A stretch of DNA of 64,000 nt, from positions 434,001-498,000 of the forward strand of contig JALLLT010000018.1 in NCBI GenBank assembly GCA_025266875.1, in the 5' to 3' direction. Source of the stretch: Fennellomyces sp. T-0311 (taxonomy: Eukaryota; Mucoromycota; Mucoromycetes; Mucorales; Lichtheimiaceae). The position numbers and the translations under genes are program-made. Positions 35,911 through 47,569 of the stretch are shown one piece after another. The notes below the pieces were generated by a model. It was not told the origin of the DNA. It saw only the letters and a program-made list of their open reading frames with translations, and made no database searches. Numbering within the stretch: the stretch's first letter is position 1; the number at the start of each line of letters is the position of its first letter.

Positions 35911-38900
35911 ATGCGGTACTGCTGCAAGCAATGGCTCAGTGAAAAAAACTGGAAGAAGCATCGGAAGGACTTCCACCCACAATCGAATTGTAGTACCACA
36001 AATTCGGGTATAACTACGATCAATGCCCAAGCGCAAAATCTTTCCAGTACTGAACGTGAACCACGTAAACGACAGCGCATTGACAATGACTATTGGTAAC
36101 TCGTGAATAATAGCATGTAAAGTCTTCGTTAACTTGTCATAAAATATCAACCATGACCTATACACTCGTCCCAGTATTGATCCGACCAACACTGCTCACA
36201 TACCCACTTGTGACAATAGCGACAGCAATAAGGATGACAGCAGCAGCGACGATGAGAGCAGTATTAGTAGGGATGGCAGTAGCAGCGACGATGCGAATAG
36301 TAATGAGGAGGATGATAGCGGTGACGATGAGGATAGTAGTGAGGAGGATGACAGCAGCGACGATGAAGATATTGACGATACAGACTTCGAAATCCTATCC
36401 AGACGAAGAAGTATTACAACAACAAAAAAACCTGGTGATGGTATTCACGTATCAATGTCGCTGCCAACCAACAGTGAAATATCTTTTGCAACTGAAAAAG
36501 GTCTCGAGCTAATCACGCTGCTCAACGAAATGAATATCAGTTACAGATCAGCTAATGATATCATTGAATGGATAAACAAGTACTTGGGAGATCCACGGTT
36601 CAGCCCAGGTAGGGTAAGGCACACTTCGCGTTGTATGCTCGTTGATAATGATTTTGTAGAGTACGGAAGGCTTCCCTCGCAGTTTCAAGCGAAACAGTTG
36701 TTGCGCAAGATCTTACCTGTCCAAACTGAATCTTTTCATGTCTGTCGAAAAGGCTGCGTTATGTTCCCTGATGATTCGAGCTCATGTTGTACAGATCCAA
36801 ATTGCAAGTTGCCGCGTTACAAAGATGAATCAACAAAATCTCCTGTAGCAGAAACGACTCAGCTGCCACTGGCGTCACAGCTTGCCGTACAGCTTGTCCT
36901 GACTCCAGAAAAAGATCTCATTATATCTGATGATAGTGTTACAAAAGACAAAGACGTTTTCGATAGAGATTCTGATTTATCGTCTGAAGAAAACACTGTT
37001 TCCAATGAACATGGAAACGAAGATGACCCGGAGAATGAAGTCCGTATAATGCGAGGCATTCACGACGGTAATGCACTGAAAAGAATACGCGAATCAATGA
37101 CGGATCACGACACCGATGTAACGGATATATACGTCTCGCTATTCTCCGATGGGTTCTCCCCTTTTAAAAGAGGCGGCCCTGCGATGACTTTGATAATGGC
37201 GGCGATATTGAATCTACCATCTGATCAAAGGTATTTAAGCATCGTAGCCTCATATTAGTAGCACAGCTAATTTTTTTGGTAGATACAAAAAAGAAAACTT
37301 GTTACTTATTGGCATCACTCCTGGACCAAAAAAACCTTACGACCTCTTATCATACTTGAAGCCTACGATCGACGATCTATTGATACTTGAAAGTGAAGGA
37401 TTGACGATAGAAATTCAGGGCAACAGCAATTTATCCAAGTACAGAGTGCATCTGGTACTTGCGGGTGGCGATATTCCTGGTGTCGCAGAATATATACACC
37501 ACAGCGGGCACTGCTCTTACTTTGGGTGCCGGGTTTGCGTCGTACGTGGTGAACATGAGCCAGGCGCAACAAATGGAATATATTATCCACCATCAAATCC
37601 ACCTCCGGCTCTTAGAGTCAAATCGCATTTTGAAAACGGCGACCCCGTAAGTGACAATGCCGTTGATACGTGCCGGGAGGTAATACAGTAATATCATTTC
37701 TACTATAGGAGCAAGGTTTAAAAGACAGTACCCCATTTGCATCGCTTCAATCATTCCATGGTCCAACTTTCTTCCCTCTGGATGAAATGCATCTTTTGTG
37801 TCATAATCTTTCCAAACAAATATGGGAAATGATCAGTGGCGAATATGGAGAAAACACTCCGTTCTTTTTACAAAAGAAGTATCGTGATCAAATAGGCAAT
37901 GTAATGAAGCTATCCAAGTTACCATATGGATTTGATGGTAAATTGTTCGGTAAGCTGGCAGTATTGCGGCGATAGCATATTATTGACTTATCATATTGTA
38001 GACATCCAGACAAAAAAAGGGCATGCGAGAGCTGTGGACTGGATGATGTTCTTGCTCTATGTGCTCCCATCACATGTTATCGATATGTTGGATCAGCAAC
38101 AGAAAGATCGCCCCAAGAAAGAAAAATTGACTGAAAAGCTGCACGACGATGCAAAGGCTGCAATTGGATCCTTAGTATACGCTGTCTCACTAGCGCTACG
38201 TTACGAGATAACCGAAAGCGATATCATTGAAATCGAGCAGTACGTTTATAAATGGCCGGGTCTAAACGGGCTAGGAAACTTATTTTTTTATATTTATTTT
38301 AGGTGCATTTCTTTGGAATGGCATCCATTTCTTTTGGCAAACATGCCCTTAAAAGTGTTTACAGCGAACCAACATTACCTGACTCACCTGACTTTAATGA
38401 TTCGTGAACTCGGCCCTCCTCGTTTCTATAGCACGCGCCCTATGGAAAGAATGAATGGAGAGATGAAGCGTCGCATAAAGTCAAGGTCAAGGCCGGCAAA
38501 GAACGCTGAAAACGCACTGGTCGACGTCGCCACAACAAACGTTTTTTTGAAGACGGATCTGACTCGCAACTTCGAACAAAGTCAAGCGAAAACAACAAAA
38601 TATCTTATTCACAATGCAGGAAGGAGTACTGAAGTGCGACTCTTAAGACCAGACGACAAGAAGAAATTAGGCGCATTTACGACCGATTACAATCTGGAAA
38701 AATATCTGAAGGACTATTACCGGAGAAGAAAGTTATTGGACAAAGGTGAGGAACTGGAGCCCAGTATCGTGGTTGGCGACCAGGTAGAATTTTCGTCGAA
38801 CATGTTTACATCCATTCAGCGCCGCGATAGAACATCAATGCCGACATATTTTGCCATGCTAAGCATACCAATCGATCAAAATGCGAAAAACAAGAAAAAG

Positions 38901-39260
38901 ATCAAAGACCGGAACTGGGGCGAATATTTTGCAACAGCTTTGCTATTTTTCTTTCATACGCACCGCGGAAAGCAGAGGGCGCTCTGCTTGATCGCTTTGG
39001 CACGAAATGTTAAGAAATCAAAGGAGGGTGCAGTAAGTGCGATCATGTACAATGGATTGGGAGATCGAAAACAGCATCGGCATTATGTCATAGACGCTAA
39101 ATACTTGGACACTCCAGTTGGTTTCTTCAAAAGCATTAGCAGTACTGGGACGACAATTACTGATGACAATGAAGGCGCCACAAAGAAAGGATATCTTGTC
39201 TGGCCAGGAATGGCGGTGAAGAATAACAGTAGGATTATGCTAAATAATACGTCTTTATAG
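35911..39260 (+). CDS. Tnp2-family CACTA transposase, right copy, 1034 aa
   Basis: Catalyses cut-and-paste movement of the element. Exons 35911-36095, 36175-37230, 37283-37646, 37709-37949, 38002-39260 join in frame to 1034 aa. A short Cys/His cluster lies at the start (RYCCKQWLSEKNWKKHRKDF), followed by an Asp/Ser-rich acidic stretch (residues about 75-125). A Cys-rich block HVCRKGCVMF...CCTDPNCKLPRYK (about 250-280) corresponds to the zinc-binding block of plant Tnp2 proteins. SDGFSPF (Asp about 387) matches the first catalytic Asp region, GITPGPKKPYDL and AGGDIPGVAEYI the following conserved blocks, and HCSYFGCRVC the CPxC block. YSTRPMERMNGEMKRRIKSR resembles the DUF4218 region that follows Tnp2 domains. 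No stop or frameshift was seen, so the gene may be active. The start is the first ATG of an open exon. Confidence 0.85.
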
Positions 39261-39551
39261 CCATTATGATATATATTTATGCGCTTTGACAGTATAGTGT
39301 TGTAATAAACGAGTATGAGAAGGAAAAACGGATGTGCATGTACCGAGACATAGCAGCATTTCAACGATGGTTACTGAGGGTTAATCTGGGTGATTAGTAG
39401 TTACAGGAATTAACATATTTTAACCATATTTAACCAAATTTTGAGAAATAACATTCACCAAAAAAAAGCTGTTAAATTTGGTTATTTGGTAACCAACAAT
39501 AACCAGACTTAACCAATCTGAGTTTCGTCTAACCGAAAATTATTTGCAGTG

Positions 39552-40097
39552 AACATTGCGTGCCAGATCCAAAGGTGGTAGGAAGCAACTGCTTCGAGGA
39601 TAACGATTGGTTCCTTCTCTTTGTCTTTGTACTGATCAGCCCATGCGGATGGACATCTTTTCTGCTCCCAATGTATGCAGTCCAGCGAGCCAACCATCCT
39701 GGGAAATCGACAATGTTCGCCCACGGCAAGCAGTCGTTCAGGGTCCGTCGATGTTGGCCAGCGAAGATATTCTTCCTCAAAAGCAGCGTTAACAGCCTTG
39801 CAGAATTGTTGCAAGCACTCCAGCGCAATACCTTCTCCAATACAAAGATACTCGTCACGAACATCTGCACTGGTATCATACGCTAGCTGCCGCAAAGCTG
39901 CCGTCATTTCTTGGTGTGCGAGTTTGTCTGCTGCATCAAGCTTCCTGCAAAAGTGATCATCCTTTTCGAAGACGGCATTCTTTATCGTAAAAAGAAGTCT
40001 TTATTGGTTTGGAATCGGCTACGAAATATATCGGAATCGTATACATGGTGATCACCGAAGTACTCTTTCAGCCGCTTGTCCTGACCTTGAGTAACCA
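39552..40097 (-). pseudogene. PIF/Harbinger-like transposase relic, 5' segment
   Basis: Minus strand from ATG 40097: KEYFGDHHVYDSDIFRSRF, a one-base deletion after FFLR, then AVFEKDDHFCRKLDAADKLA, LRQLAYDTSADVRDEYLCIG, FPRMVGSLDCIHWEQKRCPS and VILEAVASYHLWIWHAMF, where it stops at the CACTA terminus. DxxHW and EAVAxxxLWIWHAFF are signature blocks of PIF/Harbinger (HARBI1-like) nucleases. The next expected residues, (F)SLPGPLNN, are found at 33838 on the opposite strand. The deletion makes this segment non-functional independently of the insertions. Confidence 0.8.
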
Positions 40098-40395
40098 TTC
40101 GAGATACACTTTTTCAGTCGGGATGTGAGTCTCCATGCTGTGATTTGATCGAACATGTATGGTCTCTTGAAGGAAAGAAGAAAAAGAGGTTTCATTAAAA
40201 CGGGAAGCGTCAAACGCCTTTATTTTTACTTGTTTGTTTCCTTTTTCTACTTGCGTGCTTGGTCTCTTTTTTCTTGTTTGTTCGTTTTTACGTCATTCGA
40301 TATACAAATAAGAAAATGAGCGTGTCGCCACAACTTATCGACATCAACAAAGTTTATTCCCCTTGCTCTTCGTCTTCTTCTTCATATCTTAGTCT

Positions 40396-41911
40396 TTATC
40401 CGTCTTTATTCGATCTATCGACAATACTTTGTCTCAACACCTCAAAAAGCCGGCAAGTCAGCTCATCTATCATCGACGTATCTCTAGATAACATGACACA
40501 ATAAGTTGCCGTCTCTATGGCAATACACGTTTGTGTCAATGCTGCGGTACGCTTGCGCTCCTGATCGATCAACTCTTCTTCAAAGCGGCGCTTGGCCGCC
40601 AAGCGATCCTTTCTCTGTTTGCGGTCAATTGGTCACTTGTTGGGGGCATCATCGTCGGAACCAGTGTGTCGTATTCCCGACATACACCATCATCCATGGT
40701 TACATGCTTTTCCTTAGTCCTTGTTTATATCCGTTGTTATTGCGACATCAACAACCGTACAGTTATCGATTGCCTTATTCGCTTGCATGTGCAACCTTGA
40801 TCCGGCTTTACCGATCATGCAGGGCAACTCCGTTAACTAAGGGTCTGTATGACCTTCGGCCTCATTAACATTAGACGGCAAGGTCATTAGAGACTCGGCG
40901 ATAACATGGATCTTTGGACTATTAGACAAAAGTATTCATCTTCTCCGTCCCGACTCATCATCATTATAAATAGAGAGTAGTTTTCCTCAATAAAACATTA
41001 TCTTATTTTTGGTCTCGTCTTTCGAAAGTCTTTTCTCATTAAGCGATACCACACAGTGCCTGTACTCTAAAGAACCAGCACATCTACGCTCACACGCTCT
41101 GGTTGCTTCATCTGGTTAGAAAATCGTGTTACTCCACTTTGGCTGCTCTTTTAAGATTTCCGAACAATACTTGAACATAAAGATCGATCCATGGGAGACG
41201 TTGAACAATTGTTTGACATCGTCGGTCTATGTGAAGTATGAGTACTCATGTAATGACATTCTGCAAATACAAGCATGATATTTACACGATCCGAAGTAAC
41301 GGTACCACTTTGATTGCGCGCGTCAATCTTAGCAAATGTGTAGTGGGGTTGATATAATAGCAAGGTGAGGCAATAAAGGCGAATCCTTTGAAACACAGAT
41401 TTATTTCTGAAAATCAGAACAACTTGCTATCTATTATTACGATGGTTCTTTTATACTCGATCGCTTCCTTCGATTCATACGACAGATTTGCATCATAAAT
41501 TCTCTTAGTCTTTCTCTTAGTACCTCTTAGTACTTCTTAGTGTCTCTTAGTGTCTTTTATTACGATCAAAGTAACGGAGTATTGACAGATCGACGCCAAC
41601 AAATTTGGTAACACACAGGTGACGTATTCTCGATTTGGACTTCTTTATCGGACATAGTCCTTGGACACCACAGCAAGGCTGCCACAAAATGATGAGACGT
41701 TTGGCTGAATGGTCGACCAGCGATTGATTAGACTGATCATGTTGCGTTCAGTCCCTTCCACTTTCTCCTTAAAGTCTGCGTGGATTCGTGCCCAAAGCGT
41801 ATCCCACCTCTGATCAGTACCGGCAACCGGATCAACCGATGTATTCAGCCACGAGTAGCACAGCTGCTTGTCCTCGGTAATACTGAAGTTCTTGCCGCGC
41901 TTTTTTTTCAC
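40396..41911 (-). pseudogene. PIF/Harbinger partner ORF (Myb/NAM-like), fragments
   Basis: Two minus-strand fragments. At 41911-41645: KKKRGKNFSITEDKQLCYSW then LNTSVDPVAGTDQRWDTLW and INRWSTIQPNVSSFCGSL, which is the Myb/SANT-like (NAM-associated) domain of the second protein of PIF/Harbinger elements, used for DNA binding and nuclear import. At about 40640-40396: RKDRLAAKRRFEEELIDQER, the charged coiled-coil tail of such proteins. Frames upstream of the first fragment shift at a run of eight A (plus-strand T run at 41901-41908). The middle between them is not open. With the transposase segments downstream on the same strand, this outlines an old PIF/Harbinger element of which the CACTA copies are later guests. 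Confidence 0.6.
41500..41572. repeat. Short tandem array of CTCTTAGT-type units
   Basis: About six imperfect units of 9-11 bp (CTCTTAGTCTTT, CTCTTAGTAC, CTCTTAGTACTT, CTTAGTGTCT and so on) in a row, inside the interval between the two fragments of the PIF partner ORF. No function inferred. Confidence 0.7.
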
Positions 41912-43127
41912 TGATGCGGCGGGACGAACTGGTGTTTGGGTGGGATGGCAGTAGCGTTTTCAGCAGTGTTTGGGGTGGACATTGTAGTTTTAAAAAAGTT
42001 GTAAGAAGAATACTAAAAACCAACTCACTCAAAAGCTCACGGGTATTTATAAGCGAACGGTATTCTCTTCCAGTTATGATGAAAGGAACCAACGGATCTT
42101 AGTAACATTTAAAATGGTATATCGTGTCGAAAGTATTTCAACTATATTCAAAGAAAGCACTCTTCTTTTGACAGCAACGGACAGTAAGTACGCATTGGCA
42201 ACAGGACGATGTCGGACAAAAGTACAATTTAGCGAAATGGACGTCCCTTTAGATATTTGACGAGTAAGGCATGTAAAACGCCGAAAATTATAGATTTGCT
42301 GTATGGAAAGCAAAACCGCCACTTTTGATTTACTGAGTCCGCTGGGTCTGCTCTTGGAAGCTACATTTATGCACGAGCACGGCCTCTGGATCAACGGAGT
42401 AGTCGCCGAGCCATTTTCAGTCTAACATCCGTGAAATCGGAATTTCCGCATACGATGACGGTTAAAATTTCAAAGTTTATTGTACACAGTCATTATAGAA
42501 AACACCTTACGACGCGCGTAACTGCTGATTCTTGTGTACCATACATAGTCCAACATACTATGATTTTCTCTTAGTTAGAATCATAAGTAAGTGGAACCTA
42601 TAGCCATGGCTTTTTCGATTTTGAATCTTTCATGCTAAAGATTTGACACATATGCTCTGCTCATTTTTTTCAAATGGGTTTGGCGGTCATGTGTGGAAAT
42701 TCGAAAAATTCCTTTGTGATACGAACAGCAAATTATACTGCCTCTACATGGGCCTGTTCCGGATCGGCGACTCTACCGATTGCTACCATAGAAATGCACG
42801 CTAGATCAGATAGAAAAAAAAAAGAGCATTGCAGTACAGATCAATAATAATCAAAATGCTGGAGTGTACGCATGCATGAAACGATATATAAGTATGCTAT
42901 ATATACCTATACACGTCGCTAGCATCAGGTTACTATGGTAATTTGTAGACTATAATGCTTGTAAAAAAAACGATTTGGCATATTACCACTTGACTGAAAC
43001 AAATTGCTTTTTCATATTTTTCTTCAGATTCTACGCTGCGGAAAATACCATGCCTTTAAATATAGTTGCGTCGCACGTATTCGATAACACTCATGTCCAC
43101 TTTTTATACATTTTAGTTTTTACCACA
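41912..43127. other. Intergenic, upstream of ABC copy 2
   Basis: Right border of the nest and promoter region of the second ABC gene. No recognised terminal repeat of the PIF element. ORFs here are shadows or have no start. Confidence 0.4.
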
Positions 43128-46100
43128 ATGTCCTTAACTCGAGAGAATACTCGTGTCGACGACTACGACCAAGAGCTTAGCGAAATGAAAATGCAACGGA
43201 CAGAGTGTACCCAAGATCTCGAAAAGACCTATTCCATTGATGATGATACCACCAAAACGAAAAAGAAGAAAAAGGAGGAAAAGGAGCCATCTATCCCAGT
43301 CTACAAATTGTTTCGTTTCGCAAGCAAGGCCGATCTACTGTTAGTTTTTATCGCATCTATTGGCTCTATAGGCATTGGCGTGCTCCAACCTGTAGCGGTA
43401 AGTTTTTACCAAATAATAAGCATTGATATATGCAAGATTACTTACTCTACCTTCTCATATCAATTGTAGATCATTATCCTTGGCGACTTTCTCGATGACC
43501 TTAGCAATCTACTAAGCGGATCTCCAGACGAAATGCTTGACGGGACAATTGACTTGATCCTAATTTTTGTCTACATGGGCTCAGCAATACTTGTGGGGGC
43601 CTACGTTACTCACGCATTTTGGGTTGCCTCTGGTGAGAATCAAGTTAAACGGATCAAAGAATTGTATCTCCACTCTATTCTTCGACAAGATCTGTCTTGG
43701 TTCGACAAGTCTGAGGAAGGATCATTGACGACCCGTCTTGCCACTGACACACAGATGATTCAAGAAGGCATTTCCGAAAAGCTAGGAAGCACAATCCAAA
43801 TGACGGCACAAGCAATCTCCGGATTCGTCGTTGCGTTTGTTAAGGGATGGCAAGTCGCCGTTGTTATGTTAGCCGCAATTCCACTGATGGGGATTCTCGG
43901 CCTTGCTATGGGGTACTACTACACCAAGTTTACCCAGAAAGCCCAAGATTCCTATGCAAATGCTGGTTCTATTGCCGAACAAGCATTTGGTGGCATCCGA
44001 ACGATATATTCCTTTTCACTTCAAGACCGCTTCGCCAGAAGCTACGATGCAAATCTCGAAAAAGCTTGTACCACAGGCAGCCGACGTGGTCTGATGATGG
44101 GCATCCAAATGGGAATTTTCATGTTTATCCTATTTTGTACCTATGGTTTGACATTCTGGTACGGAGCCAAACTCATCGATAAAGGTTCAGTGGACATTAG
44201 CACTGTCTTGATCGCTTTTTTTGCCATGCTTATGGGGACCAACTCACTGATGCCACTGCCCATGAACCTCTCTGCTGTTGCAAGTGCCTGTGGATCGGCG
44301 TACCGTATCTTTAGTGTCATCGACCGTATTCCCGATATTGATCCCGATGCCCCAGGAGGTATCAAGGACAAGAAGCTCTCCGGCCGAGTGGAATTCCGCA
44401 ACATCAGCTTTGCATACCCTACACGACCAGATATTGAAGTACTCAAGAATTTCTCCGTCACAATCGAACCTGGCATGACTGTTGCTCTCGTTGGATCCTC
44501 GGGTAGTGGCAAGTCAACCTCTGTGCAACTGCTGCAACGTTTCTATGACGCCTTGGCCGGCGATGTCCTAATTGATGGCTATAATATCAAGGATTACAAC
44601 GTACAATGGTTACGTGGACAAATCGGCGTAGTGAGTCAGGAACCTGTTCTTTTCAACATGACCATCCGAAAGAACTTGCTCATGGGTGCGATGCATACAA
44701 GTGTCACCGAAGAAGAGATGGTTGAGGCATGCAAGAAAGCCAACTGTCACACGTTTATATCCCAGTTACCAAAAGGCTACGATACTATGGTTGGTCAACA
44801 AGGCAGTATGCTTTCTGGTGGACAAAAGCAACGAATCGCAATTGCACGGGCCATTCTCAAGAATCCTTCCATTTTGTTACTTGATGAAGTACGTAACTTG
44901 TAAAGAGTTTATTTCTTATACCACGGTATTAATATTAATTGTATAGGCTACTTCTGCTCTGGATACCCAATCTGAGCGCATTGTACAACGTGCTCTTGAT
45001 GCCGCATCGAAAGATCGAACAACAATCGTGATCGCCCATCGTCTCTCCACCATTCGTAACGCCGATACAATTATCGTCATGTCCCAAGGGGAAATTGTTG
45101 AACGCGGGAATCACAACGATCTATTAGCAAGAAACGGACTATATGCTGACTTAGTTCGTAAGCAGCATATTGCTATGAGGCAGGACATTGGGCACAGCAA
45201 TATCACCGACGACCAAAGTATTATTGTTCAAGAGGACGAAACCATTACAAGAGTATTATCGAGACAATTCAGTTTTGCCTCATCCGTGGAATTTTCGAAC
45301 TCTGAACGACAAAGATATATGCAGAGAGAAAAGAAGTTCAAGAAAAGCAAGTCTCCCTTCGCCCGCGTTTTTCGTGAAATGCGACCGGAGTGGCCTCTCA
45401 TTGCTATTGGTGCTTTAGGATCCGCTTTATCAGGCTGTGCATTTCCTATCAGTAGCTTGCTGATTGGTATGCTGATTTCACTTATGATCGATCCAGACGC
45501 AGAATTGCAACCAGGTCCTATGGCTGGTGCGAATTTATACTCGCTTATGCTCGTTATTGTTGCAATTGTTGCCCTTATTGGTATGACGGCCCAGATTGGC
45601 GGATTCGAAGTCGCAGGTGAACGATACACAAAAAGATTACGAGGACGACTCTTCCGTGCATTCATGAAGCAAGAAGTTGCATACTATGATGACGAGGCCA
45701 ACAATATCGGTGCACTGACTTCTATGCTTGCGTTGGATGCCAAAAATGTCAATGAAATTATTTCTAAAGTTGTCGGTGAAATTTCGAACCTAATAGCCAC
45801 TGCTATTACAGGTACGTTTTGTAATCTTCGCGTCACTTACAATGATCAATACTAATATATAATTTATATAACTACGTAGGATTTGCTATCGCTTTCGCCT
45901 ACAGTTGGATACTTACTCTTATTATGATCGGTACTCTACCTTTTCTGATTGTTGGCGCTGCCTATGAAACCAAGGTTGAAATGAATTTCGTGGATGAAAC
46001 CAAAAAGGCTGGCATCGAGTCAGGCGAGGTTGCCAGTGAAGCCATCAAAACCATCCGTACCGTCGCCTCATTGGCCAAACAAAACTACTTTGAGGACAAA

Positions 46101-47318
46101 TACGCAAAGGCATGCGAAAGACCACACAAGCTTGCACAGCGGAAGGCATACTTGGGCTCCATTGGATTTGCTATTAGTCAAGGAATGACCCTCTATGTGT
46201 ACGCCATTGCCTTCTACTCTGGTATTCGTCTCATGGGTATTGGAAAGATATCCGTGGAAGAAATGATGGTCACGCTTTTGGTTATGATCATCACGGCATC
46301 CGGTATCGGTCGATGCTCCACTTTTGCGTCGGGCATTTCCAAGGCCAAATACGCTGCTCTATCTGCGTTTGAAATTCTGGACCGCCAATCTAGAATTGAT
46401 CCTGACATGGAAGGTATCGAACCAGCCAGCTCAAATATCAAAGGTGACGTCTCGTTTGAGAATATTTCTTTCCGGTAAGCTTTTTCGTTTATTTATGCTT
46501 TTCATGCCCGTTCCTAATTTTATTGAAAATAGCTATCCCGCGCGTCCTGATGTGCCAATTTTCAACGGTGAATTCAACCTGGACGGTAGCGCTGGTATGA
46601 CCATTGCGCTCGTTGGTCCCAGTGGGTGTGGTAAAAGTACTACTATTGGTATGCTCCAGCGGTGGTATGACCCCCTGGACGGTATCGTGCATCTCGATGA
46701 ACACAACACCAAGAGTTACACTTTGAGCAATCTCCGCTCACATTTGGCTTTGGTCAGCCAAGAGCCCGTTCTTTTCGATATGAGTATTGGTGACAATATC
46801 CGTTTTGGTATTGATGGCGATAAAACTGTCACACAAGAGCAAATTGAAGAAGTCTGTGTCGCTGCCAACATCCACAAGTTTATTTCGGAGCTTCCTCAAG
46901 GTTATGACACGCGCGTCGGTGACAAGGGATCTCAGCTATCTGGTGGCCAAAAACAACGTATTGCGATTGCCCGCGCATTGATTCGCAAACCCAAGGTCCT
47001 TTTGCTTGACGAAGCCACATCAGCTTTAGACAGTGAATCAGAAAAACTGGTCCAGGAAGCCATCGATAATATTGTTAGTGAAGGTGGACGCACCACTATC
47101 ACCATTGCTCATCGACTTTCCACTATTCAGGTAATGTATATATCGAATAACAATCTATCCATAGACGCTAATTAGCTGTTGTGATAAAACAGAATGCGGA
47201 TATTATTTGCGTGATTAACAAGGGCAAGGTCGTTGAACAAGGAACTCACTGGGAATTGCTTAAACTCGATGGCTTATACAGCACGCTTGTTCGTGAGCAG
47301 TCGTTGGCGGCAGTGTAA
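43128..47318 (+). CDS. ABCB full transporter (multidrug / P-glycoprotein type), copy 2, 1290 aa
   Basis: Tandem paralogue of the gene at 23156-27384, same strand and layout TMD-NBD-TMD-NBD. Exons 43128-43397, 43470-44888, 44947-45811, 45880-46474, 46533-47130, 47193-47318 join to 1290 aa. Exon 2 is exactly as long as in copy 1 (1419 nt). NBD1 Walker A is [12 protein letters not shown]2 GPSGCGKST; both signatures LSGGQKQR and both Walker B and H-loops are intact. The charged N-terminal tail differs in sequence from copy 1. Its fourth intron (46475-46532) interrupts ISFR|YPARPD, upstream of the place of the copy-1 intron, and has a normal GT donor. The 3' halves of both NBDs are almost identical to copy 1, the membrane domains much less so. 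Confidence 0.95.
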
Positions 47319-47569
47319 AACGTATCTTTCTCCAGCTAATATTAAACATTCGATGCTATATGTTGAATAAATAAATTTATATGCTATTATAACTCAATGA
47401 ACCCTTCTTTACTCCCAATTATGCAACTTAGTAGCAAGATCAGTGGGTTGTGAGTACTGTACGGGAATCAACTGCCTTAGTGAAAATGGATTGCACGATC
47501 CAATCTACTGGATATACCACTTGGCGAATGTTTGATATGTACCATCTTCCTTGGAAACCCACTGCGTAA

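Larger units (their letters stand above)
28508..39551. repeat. 11-kb inverted repeat: two CACTA copies around a 384-bp spacer
   Basis: Arms 28508-33837 and 34222-39551 are reverse complements with the axis at 34029.5. The mirror relation holds for every ORF coordinate I compared (transposase, accessory gene and their shadow frames) and for the terminal and homopolymer stretches I checked by eye, so identity is close to 100%. The spacer (33838-34221) is not palindromic and belongs to a different, older gene. Confidence 0.93.
34222..39551. mobile_element. CACTA (EnSpm)-type DNA transposon, right copy, 5330 bp
   Basis: Reverse complement of the left copy. The inner end starts CACTGTGAAAAATTTCGAGG and the outer end finishes TTATTTGCAGTG. 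Inner flank is CTA (34219-34221). Outer flank is AAC (39552-39554), which is GTT on the other strand. These flanks do not match each other but match those of the left copy after the spacer is flipped. Encodes the same two genes, transposase now on the plus strand. Confidence 0.9.

Noticed and set aside
36153..36512. 119-codon ORF over the start of the transposase (and its mirror at 31547-31906)
   Set aside because: It is an out-of-frame translation of the Asp/Ser-rich repeat; the in-frame reading continues the transposase after the 79-nt intron.
37926..39260. 444-aa transposase starting at its own ATG at 37926
   Set aside because: The ATG lies in exon 4 and the reading crosses intron 37950-38001; joined upstream exons give a 1034-aa protein with all conserved blocks.
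28508..39551. One single giant foldback transposon with 5.3-kb terminal repeats
   Set aside because: Each arm has its own pair of CACTR ends, and the spacer is part of an unrelated older gene whose two other parts lie outside the arms. Two insertions fit better.
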